Translations under genes and position numbers: made by a program
Notes under the pieces: generated by a model
What the model saw: the letters and a program-made list of their open reading frames with translations, nothing else
What the model was told of the DNA's origin: nothing
The model's database searches: none
NCBI GenBank assembly: GCA_943704495.1
Contig: CALSCR010002665.1
Span: 1 to 39,807, forward strand
Direction of reading: 5' to 3'
DNA from: Pigoraptor chileana
Taxonomy: Eukaryota > Opisthokonta > Filasterea
DNA: 39,807 nucleotides
Shown here: piece by piece, positions 1-9,593 of the stretch
How positions within the stretch are numbered: position 1 is the stretch's first letter
Layout of the letters: each line of letters opens with the position of its first letter

Positions 1-128
1 GAGAGAGAGAGACCTTCAGTACTCAAAACGCCTTAGGCATAAGCCCATCGACTCCAACAGAGAGAGAGAGAGAGAGAGAGATGTAGGATTCAAGTCAGTG
101 TCATAGGCGCTGTGCCCATGGACTCCAC

Positions 129-164
<36 letters not shown>

Positions 165-672
165 TAGAGAGACAGAGAGAGAGATAGAGATTTAGGATTC
201 TAACCCTAACCCTTAGGCACTGTGCCCATGGACTCCATAAAAGAGAGAGAGGGAGAGAGAGAGAGAGAAAGAGAGAGAAAGAGAGAGAAAGCGAGAGAGA
301 GAGAGATCTTCAGTACTCAAACAGTCAAGTCCATCGACCCACCAGCACACACACACAGACACATAGACAAACAGACAGACGCCTTCAGTACTCAAACCGC
401 CTTAAGAACAAGCCCAACTCCAGCACAGAGATGTAGGATGCGCTGTGTCTATGGACTCCACACTCTAGCACAGAGAGATGTAGGATTCAAGTCAGTGTCA
501 TAGGCGCTGTGCCCATGGACTCCACAAACCAGCACAGAGAGAGAGAGAGCGCGCGTGTGCATGTATATACATATATATGTGTGTGTGCGCGCACATATGT
601 ATATGCGTGCTTTTGTGATGGATTCAAGGCAGTGCCATCGGTCTTGTCCATGGACTGAACGATGAACAATAT
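1..672. repeat. GA microsatellites with dispersed ~50-bp repeat units
   Basis: No gene is supported here. Long (GA)n tracts alternate with copies of two related units that read naturally on the minus strand. Unit A (about 81-130, 190-240, 430-463, 480-529, 618-655) carries GTCCATGGGCACAGCGCC and then TTGAATCCTACATC. Unit B (about 13-59, 305-345, 381-427) carries GGCGTTTTGAGTACTGAAGG. The same units recur inside introns at 6366-6415, 12786-12890 and 15275-15470, so this is a dispersed family and not only a local tandem array. In the copy at 190-240 part of the unit is replaced by AACCCTAACCCTTA. A mixed TG/CA/TA tract lies at 545-610. The open frames over this block are translations of simple sequence. 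Confidence 0.8.
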
Positions 673-2108
673 TTAAATACAGCACAGCATAATTCCAGGA
701 ACAGCGGGCGTACCTGTGAATAAGCACTCGCCCTGGACGCGTGCGAAAAACGTACCATCGACTTCTCCAAAACAAGTGGCGGATAACTGGGCGAGAAATT
801 ATGAGAAACGGCAGGGCATCTAGTAGAGAAACGGCAGCATTTAGTCGAGTGTCCACTGGGACAATCGTAACCCACCACACACACCCGAATGGAATTACAA
901 TGCTTGCGCCCCGGCTGCTAGCCATCGACCCACCCACCCTTTCCTCGTCCGCGTGCCACGAGTAGCACCGCAGAGGCGCCGCATCATCGTCAACGGCGAC
1001 CCACAGCCTATCGTCCGCATCAAATGCCAAAGCGGTCGGCACGTGACCCAATTGGACGGTGCCCACGCGCGTAATGCCCGCGAGTGTCAGACGGAGCACA
1101 GAAACTGACGTCGCCGAATGGTCGCCGTCGCCCTCCCACGCGGCCACGGCAAGCGGGAGGCGGTGCGCGCACGCGAGCAGGGTGACAGGCCCGGCAGAGT
1201 CCGTTGATGCCGTCGGATCTGCAAGAAGCGCCCCCCTCTGGACCACCGCGCGATAGTCCCACAGCCGCACGCTGCCATCACCACCGCAAGAAACAAGGGC
1301 TCCTGAAAAGGCCGCTGGTGCGAGACAGATGCGCGACACAAACTCCGTGTGGCCAAGACAATATCCCTCGATATTGTGCGCGCGGGGGTATCGGCTAATG
1401 CGAATCTTCTCATCTCTGTCTGCGGTAAGAATAATGTCACCTTCTGGGGGCACAGCGATGGCCAGGATCATGGATAGGTGCCCGAGCACGACTTCCTGGG
1501 AAAGTGCGGCGGGTGTCTCTTGTACAACAGCTGCGACGACGGGAAACCTAAGTACATCGCCCGTTTTGTCGGCCACGAGGACGGCAGAGTCGCCGGGAGC
1601 AAATGTGGCCCACGTGGCCTTTTTTACCAGTCGCGCGATACCCACCACGTGCCAGTCAGAAGTGCGCAACACGGCCACCAGCTTGCTTTCCAGGCAGGCG
1701 ACAAACAATGCGCCGTCACTCGAGTAAGCGGCGCAAATCACACGCTCTTCCAATGCTCCGTCATCATCTTTGCCGTCGGCAGTGTCGCCCTGGACAGAGA
1801 CGGGGCGCGGATCAGGAAGCGAGCGCAGCAGCGCCGCGGTGTCGAACGACGGCGGTGTGCGGCATGAGCACGTCCTGTGGAGGAGATGGTGTGCATGTCA
1901 GTGCCTGCCCGCAGGCAGTGCCGCGCGCGAGTAACTTCGCACGAAGAAAAATGGACAAAGCTCAGACCTCACATATGGAGAAAGAAGGAAACGACTGCAT
2001 GTTGACCCACCCGAAGTTGATCTCCTTAAGTGAAGCGCCGTGTGCGATGACCAGCTGGCCGCCTCTGACAGGATGCGCAACAAGCACGTATACAGGCGCA
2101 GCGACCAT
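673..2108 (-). CDS. WDR4: WD40 subunit of tRNA (guanine-N7) methyltransferase (WDR4/Trm82)
   Basis: This is the non-catalytic beta-propeller subunit that partners METTL1/Trm8 to make m7G46 in tRNA. Exons on the minus strand are 2108-2011 and 1874-938 (firm), then tentatively 786-756 and 713-673. The first junction joins phase 2 to phase 2 across a 136-nt intron with donor GTGGGT and acceptor TCCTCCACAG. Family hallmarks are LGHLSMILAIAV, TADRDEKIRISRYP, CLGHTEFVSR and a WD blade with GGDGSVRLWDYR. The start ATG at 2108 opens a first strand, LVAHPVRGGQLVIAHG, typical of the family. The firm exons give 345 residues and the tentative 3' exons (one only 31 nt) give 368, against about 410 in the human protein, so the C-terminus is uncertain. 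The gene is divergent to the DEG15-like gene. Confidence 0.85.
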
Positions 2109-2530
2109 TCTTACCAAGAGAGAAAGCACACAGGGCGCACACAAACACTGCCAGCAAACACCGCCGTTGTTGGAATGGTGTGGTTTTTTTCCCGGAGGAA
2201 AATCCGTGGGCGCTTCACTGGCGGCGCACAATGTGGGCGGCCGACTGCCGGGTGGCCGGTTAGGGTTAGGGTTAGGGTTAAATAACCTAACCCAGTCCTG
2301 AACTGAATTGGCCTAATATGCATTTTTAGTACTGTACCGTACTAGTGGCGGTCGCACCGCCAGTAGTGAGTCACTGACTTCAATAATAAAACTTGATTTC
2401 CTCACTACAAAACCACTTTTGAGAACAACTTTCAATATAACGGCACTATCGCTCTCAGTCTGCAGTACCATGCCATGATGTAATGATGCTGTAATTCAAC
2501 GCAACACCACAGTGCGATTCCGGCTGCAAA
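2109..2530. promoter_or_regulatory. Divergent upstream region of WDR4 and DEG15 genes
   Basis: There are 422 bp between the two start codons and no supported gene. The region holds a telomere-type block at 2258-2293 and AT-rich sequence at about 2310-2480. It presumably contains both promoters. No TATA element was convincing. Confidence 0.55.
2258..2293. repeat. Interstitial TTAGGG repeats with inverted end
   Basis: Three and a half GGTTAG/TTAGGG units (2258-2280) are followed directly by the complementary TAACCTAACCC (2283-2293), giving a small inverted repeat. It lies about 150 bp upstream of the WDR4 start codon and 240 bp upstream of DEG15. Similar AACCCTAA-type blocks sit at 24224-24248 and near 39446-39465, also upstream of genes, so a promoter element is as likely as a telomere relic. 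Confidence 0.8.
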
Positions 2531-4213
2531 ATGGCGTGCGAGCCTCGCGGCACTGACACCGAGCGTCACGACCCCTGGATTGCAAGTTGCTGTGCATCCG
2601 TTATGGTGCGTGCTCGATATCAGGGCTCCAATCCATTCGACGAAGACGCCGCCGTGCGCGCTTGGCCATTCTGGTCGCGAGTTGATGGACGTGTGGCTCT
2701 GAGCGCATCCGCTCTCGTCGTCTCCGCACAAGCTGGCGTCATTATCGCCTGTGCACAATTCGTTCGAGCATTTATCCCCTTCAAGTGCAAGCGAGCGGTT
2801 GAAGATGGTCATGAATCTGTTCTCGTCGATGTCCTTGAAAGTCCATCATTCGCAGTCGCCCCACCCTTGCGACAGTGGCGATCTGCGCGCATCGTCCGCT
2901 TCTTCCGCGCACCGTGCCTTGCCACTGCACTTTCTTCTGTCGTAGGACGACAGGACGGCTGGTGCATTGGCTGGTCTCCGTCGTCATCATCCGATCATCT
3001 CGAAAGTGCAACCGAATTTGTACTTCTGCAGTGTCTGTCACAACTGGACTGTTCTTATCCTGCGATTTGCAATGTCTTCCCGACCAAAGCAGCCCCAGTC
3101 TTTGTCGACGCTAGTCCGTACGGAATTCTGAGTCCCGCTGTGTTTGGGGGCTCTATTAGCCAGGGAATAGTCTCCAACACCGTCTCAGACCCCGCGGGGG
3201 CTGTCGTTTTGGCACTCATTGATGCCCGATGCCCACCCGGATCTGATGGTGGTGCTGTGTTTGTGCACACGGCAGGAAAGTTGAGTGTCGTCGGAATGGT
3301 GTTGCCGCCCCTCCGTCGCAGTGACGGCGAGTCAGTGGAGCTCTGTCCGGTCGTGCCCATTCGAATATGTTTGGACGCTGCTGGAGTACTGCCGACGGAG
3401 TTTCGAGAGCTCGCTTCTGTTCCCGTTTGTGGTTCATCATCGATAATCAGTGAGAAACATTCGACGCCCGCGCAGCTCTACCGAAATGTCGTAATGGTTC
3501 GCGCAGGATCGGTGTGGGGCTCTGGAGTAGTGGTTTCGTCAGGCGGCCTTGTGGTGACGAATGCTCACGTTGTGTCAGCAGCCACATCGTTCGGAGGCGT
3601 GTCGGTCAGACTGGCTGGTGGAACTCACGTAGCCGCCGATGTTCTTTTCGTGTCTCCCGGGAATCCGGACATCGCTTTGCTGCAAATGTCCGGCCATCAC
3701 ACATTTCCGCAGTTGCCAATCAAGTGGGAAGGGGCACTGCAGATTGGTACCGATGTCTTTGTTGTTGGATACCCCCTTTTCGGACCTTCATGCACCTCCC
3801 TCGATGCGACCATTTGTCGCGGAAGCCTGTCTAGAAGTGTCGATGGTACATTGATTCAGTCGACTGCTGCTGTTCATCGAGGCAACAGTGGAGGCTTACT
3901 TGTCTCGGCGAGTGGATTGGCACTGGGTATTGTCACAAGTAACGCACGTGATACCGACGGACGTGTAATGCCAAGGTTGAATTTCAGTGTCCCATTTTCT
4001 GCGATGACGCCGCTGCGATACATTTGCGAATCGACAAAAGGACGCGTTACGTGCGAGGTCATCAAGCCTTTAATCGAGGCTGCTGGACTTGGCAAACCTG
4101 ACCTTCGCGTCGACTCATCGTGGGCTCTCCGTGACATTCCCGATTTCATGGAGAGCCGGCTGGAATCCAGCGAGTTCGCCCGCTATTTTCGTGACATGCG
4201 AAGCAAATTGTGA
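2531..4213 (+). CDS. TYSND1: Peroxisomal processing protease (DEG15/TYSND1 family)
   Basis: A single uninterrupted exon encodes 560 residues, close to the ~566 of human TYSND1. The family removes PTS2 leader peptides and processes beta-oxidation enzymes inside peroxisomes. The C-terminal half is a trypsin-fold domain with the complete catalytic triad: His346 in TNAHVVSA, Asp380 in NPDIALLQ and Ser453 in RGNSGGLL. The N-terminal half is a diverged region as in relatives. The last three residues are SKL, a canonical PTS1 signal, so peroxisomal import is predicted directly from the sequence. An AATAAA lies at 4363-4368, about 150 nt past the stop. It is divergent to WDR4 and convergent with FUZ. 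An HtrA/DegP assignment is less likely because there is no PDZ domain. Confidence 0.92.
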   Translation: MACEPRGTDTERHDPWIASCCASVMVRARYQGSNPFDEDAAVRAWPFWSRVDGRVALSASALVVSAQAGVIIACAQFVRAFIPFKCKRAVEDGHESVLVDVLESPSFAVAPPLRQWRSARIVRFFRAPCLATALSSVVGRQDGWCIGWSPSSSSDHLESATEFVLLQCLSQLDCSYPAICNVFPTKAAPVFVDASPYGILSPAVFGGSISQGIVSNTVSDPAGAVVLALIDARCPPGSDGGAVFVHTAGKLSVVGMVLPPLRRSDGESVELCPVVPIRICLDAAGVLPTEFRELASVPVCGSSSIISEKHSTPAQLYRNVVMVRAGSVWGSGVVVSSGGLVVTNAHVVSAATSFGGVSVRLAGGTHVAADVLFVSPGNPDIALLQMSGHHTFPQLPIKWEGALQIGTDVFVVGYPLFGPSCTSLDATICRGSLSRSVDGTLIQSTAAVHRGNSGGLLVSASGLALGIVTSNARDTDGRVMPRLNFSVPFSAMTPLRYICESTKGRVTCEVIKPLIEAAGLGKPDLRVDSSWALRDIPDFMESRLESSEFARYFRDMRSKL

Positions 4214-4633
4214 TTTAATGCGTGGGATATTAGTAGGCAATACATCACATTAACTGGTATTCTTTCTTCCGACTATCGTAGTTATTAATAATATACACGT
4301 TAAAAATACGTATAGACACATATCGCATACAATCACCGTTACATAACAGTCGGTTCGAACGCAATAAATAATGAAACAATCATTCTCTAAAACAGTCAGT
4401 CAATGAATATTTCAATTTTTTTCCCGTTTCAGCGAGAAAGATAAATGGGAGATAGAGCTACTTGCACTTACAGCTTGCGGACATTTTTTTGTCAAGTAGA
4501 TAATGAATTGAATGCCAAGACAATCTACGGGTGTCGTCATACTATATAATATCTGGCAGTCCAACAAATGCGCAATTGTCAGTGGGGAAAAAAACCCCCC
4601 AATGCAGGCTAGGCTGGTTGTTGTATTTGGTAC
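4214..4633. other. Convergent intergenic region
   Basis: This AT-rich, non-coding 3' region lies between DEG15 (+) and FUZ (-). Apart from the AATAAA at 4363-4368 I see no feature and no credible reading frame. Confidence 0.6.
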
Positions 4634-6935
4634 TCAGTTAAAAATCTTAGCTTGTAAAATACTTGTCAAGACGCTTTCACAAAGTGCCTCGAGAGCATAA
4701 ATCGGGACATGGGCGTCAAACAATCCAATAATGACGGCCTGTGCATGACGCAATGAATAAATTTTCCATTCCTGTAATGAGTTTGGCAAGAGAATCGCGG
4801 GGAAAATACCCATTTGCACACGATGAGTATTGAGCGACACAGATCAACGAACAAAATACTTATCGTAATAAACTTCATCTTACCTTTGTTGTAGAGTAGA
4901 GTTCCACTGGGTGGTGCGATCCGTTCCAAATGCAGGATTCCTCGTTCGAATCAAGCATTTCGGGGAAAAAAGGGCCCATCGAAACGATAAAATTTGCGAT
5001 TGCATACTTTTTTGACACCACTAAGTCTGGCTTAGAGTCGTGCGCACGCCGTGTCCAAGTAAAGCACCGGCGTGATGCCCTATGAAGAACGGTTGCGCTG
5101 CGAGTACGTCAATCTCATTAGCTGAAGTACCACCTCTACCATTAAAGTATAAACGAAAGAAACGTTCACACTTACCTTGCCATTCCTGGATCAATGGTGG
5201 TACTAGGTGGAAACCCTTTCGGAACCCATTCCACTGCCGCTCTCAAAACAGCAAGTGCGGGCTGCCAATGCGCCACGAACAGCTGCACATAGAGAATGGC
5301 TGTGTAAGGCAAGGCGACCATAGAACACTCTTAAGAGACGACGACATCAAATCATACCTCATCGTCGATCTCTCTGAGTGGAGGCGACGGACCACAGAGT
5401 GCGACCACGCGGATCCCATCCAGTGGTTGAATCACTATGAGCCTGTGAGGAACCTGCAAAGAGAAACAGAAGGAATGACTGGTTAGAAGAAACGCCAAGG
5501 ATTGATAAGGATGTGCCTTCTCCAAACATGTTCCATCTGCATCAAAACAAAATACAATTATTACCTGAGGGCTCGCAGTAGGCAAATAAACTGGCACATC
5601 GTGCATCGATGCTCCTGGCAGCGAAGCCACAAACGACGCCAGGAGCGAGGTTTCGTCGATGGACAGTTTCCACCTGAGGCACCGCACCAATACCAGTGTG
5701 CGAACATGGGCCACAATATTCGTAAGCAGCACAATGCCAATCAGGGACAGACAAATCGCACGGTTCGAAACCCCACCAGCTATCCGTGGCAGCAAGGGTC
5801 GACCCTCGGCACATAACACACGCATAACTGCTGTCGGCGTTGGCCGCAAAGGAATCCAGATACTTTCGAATTATGGGTACATCCGGTACATACGAGGTTT
5901 CGGCGGCTCTCAACAAACGCGAGACTACGCCGGACATGTCAAATACAGAGTCGATCAACCGAAATGCCGACTGCACGAGTAAAGAGGGAGACACAAACTC
6001 ATCCCATTATTATAAGATGACGCACAATAAACATACACAAGGGCGTACACCCATGCACGCAGGCGTGAGAAGAGCGATCGTTACTGCATGTGAGAGATTG
6101 CCAACGCACCCTCGCATCACGTTTGAGCCGATCAGAGGGCATCGTTCCGACAACGCCATCGATGCCAAGCACGAGCACGAGTGCACCAAAGGCAAGGTCG
6201 AGCAGGCGATTGTCACCCACGCAGAGGGGACCCGCTGTGTCCGTTACAAGAACAAGCACAAAGCTGCGCGTGTGGGTTTCGGTACGATCAACAAAATGAC
6301 AGCAGCCGACAGACATGGAAAATATACCGGAGAACGTTGCACCACTCTGTATGGTCCCTTGCTGTGTCTACGGGCATAGCGCCCAAGACACTGACTGACA
6401 CCTACATTTCTAAGGTCCCCTCACAACAGAATGCCGTCTGAAATTTCCGCAACCGGCAAGACAGCAACTGCTGCAGGAGGCACGTGCGGCTACACTGCGT
6501 ATACCAGTCCGCACTCGATGTCAACCTCCCAGGAAGGCAAGCCGCACGCAACCAACACACCTGTCGTGGAATGTCCGCCACGCAATTCGCAGTGACGCGC
6601 TCTCCTCCGTCACAAGAGTTACGCCATGACTTGAAGAGAACATGTGCACACCATTGAGAGCTCCTATGGTCGGAAATGACGGCTGCGAATGCACAAGGCA
6701 AACGCGCAGTAGGTAACAAACATCCACCATTAGTGTATAGAGTGGACAATAAAAATTGATGGGTTATTAATAGTCAGAGTGCAATAACCACGCGCTCTCG
6801 GGATACCCATTTTCTTACGTTGACAGAGACCATGCAGCGCCACATGCAACATCATATACTCACCGCAACCAGACCCCCATACGTGCGAGTAAAGACGGGA
6901 ATACCACTCCCTGTCACCGCTGTTAGGCACGCCAT
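4634..6935 (-). CDS. FUZ: Fuzzy planar cell polarity / ciliogenesis protein (FUZ, CPLANE subunit)
   Basis: FUZ is a triple-longin protein that pairs with Inturned. In animals the complex acts at the ciliary base as a Rab23 exchange factor and in IFT-A recruitment. Nine exons on the minus strand are 6935-6864, 6682-6561, 6263-6059, 5970-5762, 5673-5565, 5453-5358, 5282-5176, 5097-4884 and 4771-4634, giving 423 residues against 418 in human. Ends 6059 and 5762 are tentative, the rest are firm with phases closing. Diagnostic segments are MACLTAVTGSGIPVFTR, IGALNGVHMF, LAFGALVLVLGIDG, AATDSWWG, DVPVYLPTASP, VPHRL and ALCGPSPPL. Intron 2 (6264-6560) carries a dispersed repeat copy. The gene is divergent to the DHRS7B-like gene. 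FUZ is unusual outside ciliated lineages, so it argues for a flagellate. Confidence 0.93.
6366..6415 (+). repeat. Dispersed repeat unit A in FUZ intron 2
   Basis: The + strand shows GGGCATAGCGCCCAAGACAC followed by TGACTGACACCTACATTTCT, matching the minus-strand reading of the unit A copies in 1-672. It lies wholly inside an intron, antisense to FUZ. Confidence 0.7.
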
Positions 6936-7261
6936 TCTCCAGCACGGGATGTAAGCAACTGCATAAATAAATCATAGGAGACCCACCGCGCAACCAGCAC
7001 ACATGGGTTTGGTTTGAGCTTGCAGCAGTGTGGGCCTTGGAGTAGAGTGCGGCACTGGTAGAAGAGGAGGCAATTGCTTGTCTCCAATTGCAGAAACCAA
7101 CAATCAGCAACTGAATTTGTCAGATCCGGATCTGATTTCGGCAGTCACGTGACTGAGCCACTTCCGGTTCGTTGTTCACTGAAACGGGTAAATAGACCAC
7201 TTATTAAGCATAGCCCTGATCAGCAAAGCCATGCCATACCATACCCTGCAAATTCAACATC
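6936..7261. promoter_or_regulatory. Divergent FUZ / DHRS7B-like upstream region with E-box
   Basis: There are 326 bp between start codons. A perfect palindrome AGTCACGTGACT sits at 7143-7154 and contains GTCACGTGAC, the bHLH-zip 'CLEAR' sequence. It is about 209 bp from the FUZ start and 109 bp from the DHRS7B-like start. No other element was recognised. Confidence 0.5.
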
Positions 7262-9362
7262 ATGGCATATGATATTGAGGTGCTGTCGCGTGCCGTGGCA
7301 GCTGCGGCCATTGGTGCCCTTGTCGCTGCGATTGGCCTGCGTCTCCTCACGAGGCGGCGAGGTTGGCGCCAGGGTGCGGCTTTCTTTCGCAACAAGGTCG
7401 TGTGGGTGACAGGTGCAAGCTCTGGTATTGGCGAAGGTGCGTTTTCATTTCTCATGATGCTCCGTTGCCTGTTTTCAACTGGGACAAGACCTCATCACTG
7501 TTGCGTTGCTCTGTACCTGTGCTTGTGCGTGGCACAAAAAGAATCTCGTGTTCGCGGTGCATGAGACAGCGAGCCTTCCGCAGCAAGCACAACTGATGAA
7601 CAAGGTTTAACCGCCCCTTGAATTCCGCGCCACTTCAGAGCTCGTTTACGCTTTCCATCGTTGTGGTGCGCGTCTCATAATTAGCGCACGCCGCACTGAG
7701 GAACTCGCTCGTGTCCGTGCCGAGTGCGATCGAAGAATGCAACAGGTGCGTATGCCGCTGTGAATGAGTGTGTGTGTGAATGGCGTGTGTGCCATTATGT
7801 ATGCGTCAATCTCTGAGTGTGTTTATGTGTGCCCATTGTATTGTGTTTGGAAGCCGAGTTTGCTGCTTAGGAGGGAGTGGATGCCTCACTCAAGTATTTT
7901 TTTTGGTTGACTGTGGAATGCTACTCTGATTGCAACTCAACCCATACCACGACCGATTGTGTATATTTCGAACACGCGCGCATCAGGACGCACACGAAGG
8001 TGACGAGAGGGATGCCCTACCTCCACGAATCGTGCAGCTGGATCTCGCCAATACCAATGCACTCGCCTCTAAGGCCTCCGAGGCGCTCGGATGCTATGGG
8101 CACATTGATGTTGTGGTTCACTGTGGCGGAATCAGCAGCCGAGGCTTTGCAGTGGACACAATGGTGAGCGATGGCACTTGGCAACTGTATTTGTTAATAG
8201 GAATGTGGGAATGTGTCAAACAGGCTACGGTGACACATCTAGAGAGCTGATGTGCGACTGCGTCTGCAGCCCGCTGTGGCCTCCGCGACATTGCTCGTCC
8301 GCACCCTGCGCCACGCACATCACCAATCAACAAGACAGTCCGCATGCACCCTGCGCCACCACATCACCCATCAACAAAGACAGTCCGCATGCACCCTGCG
8401 CCACACACATCACCAATCAACAAACACATTTTTGCTCCCTCGCAGCTGTCGGTCGATACGGAGCTTATGGCCGTCAACTTCTTTGGACCCGTTGCCATCA
8501 CAAAGGCGCTCCTGCCCAGCATGATTGCTCGACGGAGCGGTCACGTGGTTGCCATCAGCAGTGTGCAAGGGCTTGTTGGTATTCCGTCAAGAGCGGCATA
8601 TGCAGCATCGAAGGTAATTGGGCTTGCGTGGAATACAATTGCATTATCTGGATGCTTGTCTCTTATTTTGTGTGGAGTGCACTTGACGTTTCAAGACTTT
8701 CCCTAAATTCTACAGTAACACTCACCTTTGTGTGTATCAGATTCGAATCTGTGAGAGCTATATCCGTGTGTGTGTGACTATTAGGCTTCGGATGTGGTGT
8801 ATTTGTGCCTGGCTGGCTGGGTGTCTCGCTTGAATGTGGTCGCTCGAACGCGGATGTGTTGTTATTCGCGGTTTCTGTGCGTAGGCTTGCGCCACATGTG
8901 CGTCGCCGCAGTCTATCGTTGTAGTGCTAGATGGATATGAAGCTGGGCTCTATCTCACATAACCGCTTGTTTGATTGTATTCTTTTCGATGGTGTGCCTA
9001 CGCCCTCGAAGCATGCCTTGCACGGCTTCTTTAATAGCCTTCGGGCTGAGCTCTCCCCTGCAAATGTCGATGTTACTGTCGTCTGCCCTGGCTATGTGCG
9101 CACGTCTCTGTCTCTGAACGCCCGGTCTGCCAATGGATCCCCGCACGGCGTCATGGACGATGCCACTGCGCGGGGTATGCTCCCAGAACAACTTGCGGCG
9201 CACATACTCATTGCAGTCCAGCGGCGCGAGGCCGAGATTGTTGTGGCCGACGGATCCGCGCGTGCTGCCGTCTGGCTGCAGCGGTGGTTTCCACGCCTCT
9301 TACGAGCGCTGTTGGCGCGAAGGGCGGCGAAAGAGCTTGTATCACATGCGCACCAGTCTTAA
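7262..9362 (+). CDS. DHRS7B: Short-chain dehydrogenase/reductase, DHRS7B-like
   Basis: Membrane-anchored NAD(P)H reductase. The animal homologue DHRS7B/PexRAP is reported to reduce acyl- and alkyl-DHAP in ether-lipid synthesis at peroxisome/ER. Five exons, all phase-consistent: 7262-7436, 7639-7745, 7987-8163, 8446-8613 and 9012-9362, giving 325 residues. An N-terminal hydrophobic helix spans about 10-30. The cofactor motif TGASSGIG is at about 50-57. MAVNFFGP supplies the tetrad Asn, and AISSVQGL with YAASKHAL supplies Ser, Tyr and Lys. The C-terminal stretch [13 protein letters not shown] and [10 protein letters not shown] match DHRS7B more than other SDRs. Oddity: the usual NNAG turn is HCGG. 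The gene is convergent with BRF1. Confidence 0.88.
8297..8428. repeat. 44-45-bp minisatellite, three copies, in DHRS7B-like intron 3
   Basis: Three tandem copies of a ~44-45-bp unit contain CACCCTGCGCCAC and CATCACC(A/C)ATCAACAA. They lie inside the intron 8164-8445 and end just before its acceptor. There are no unique spacers, so this is not a CRISPR-like array. Confidence 0.85.
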
Positions 9363-9593
9363 AAACATGAAAATATGTGAGTAATATGTGAGTGCTGAAA
9401 CGCCAACAGCAAGTCATGGAAACTGTACAGTGGATCACGTTACGAAGACAGCTCCATTGTGTAAGATCGCATCCAATCAGTCAGCCATTCACAGACATCG
9501 ACACAGAATTACACATGCTGCAATTAAAGAAGTGTATTTATGTACAATGACAGCACGATGTACATTGAGGTCAATTGTCGACAACGCGCGTTG

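Noticed and set aside
222-503. Open frames over the GA-rich block at the window start
   Set aside because: They encode Arg/Glu or Ser/Leu runs from (GA)n and the dispersed repeat units, with no conserved protein features.
2258-2293. Chromosome end (telomere)
   Set aside because: Only three to four units, followed by the inverted complement and normal genes on both sides, so it is interstitial.
4340-4370. tRNA-like GGTTCGAAC box
   Set aside because: The B-box-like string has no A box or cloverleaf partner arms nearby. Similar isolated TTCGA strings at 4950 and 8745 also fail to fold. No tRNA gene was found in the window.
8297-8428. CRISPR-like direct repeats
   Set aside because: The units are contiguous with no unique spacers and lie within a eukaryotic intron.
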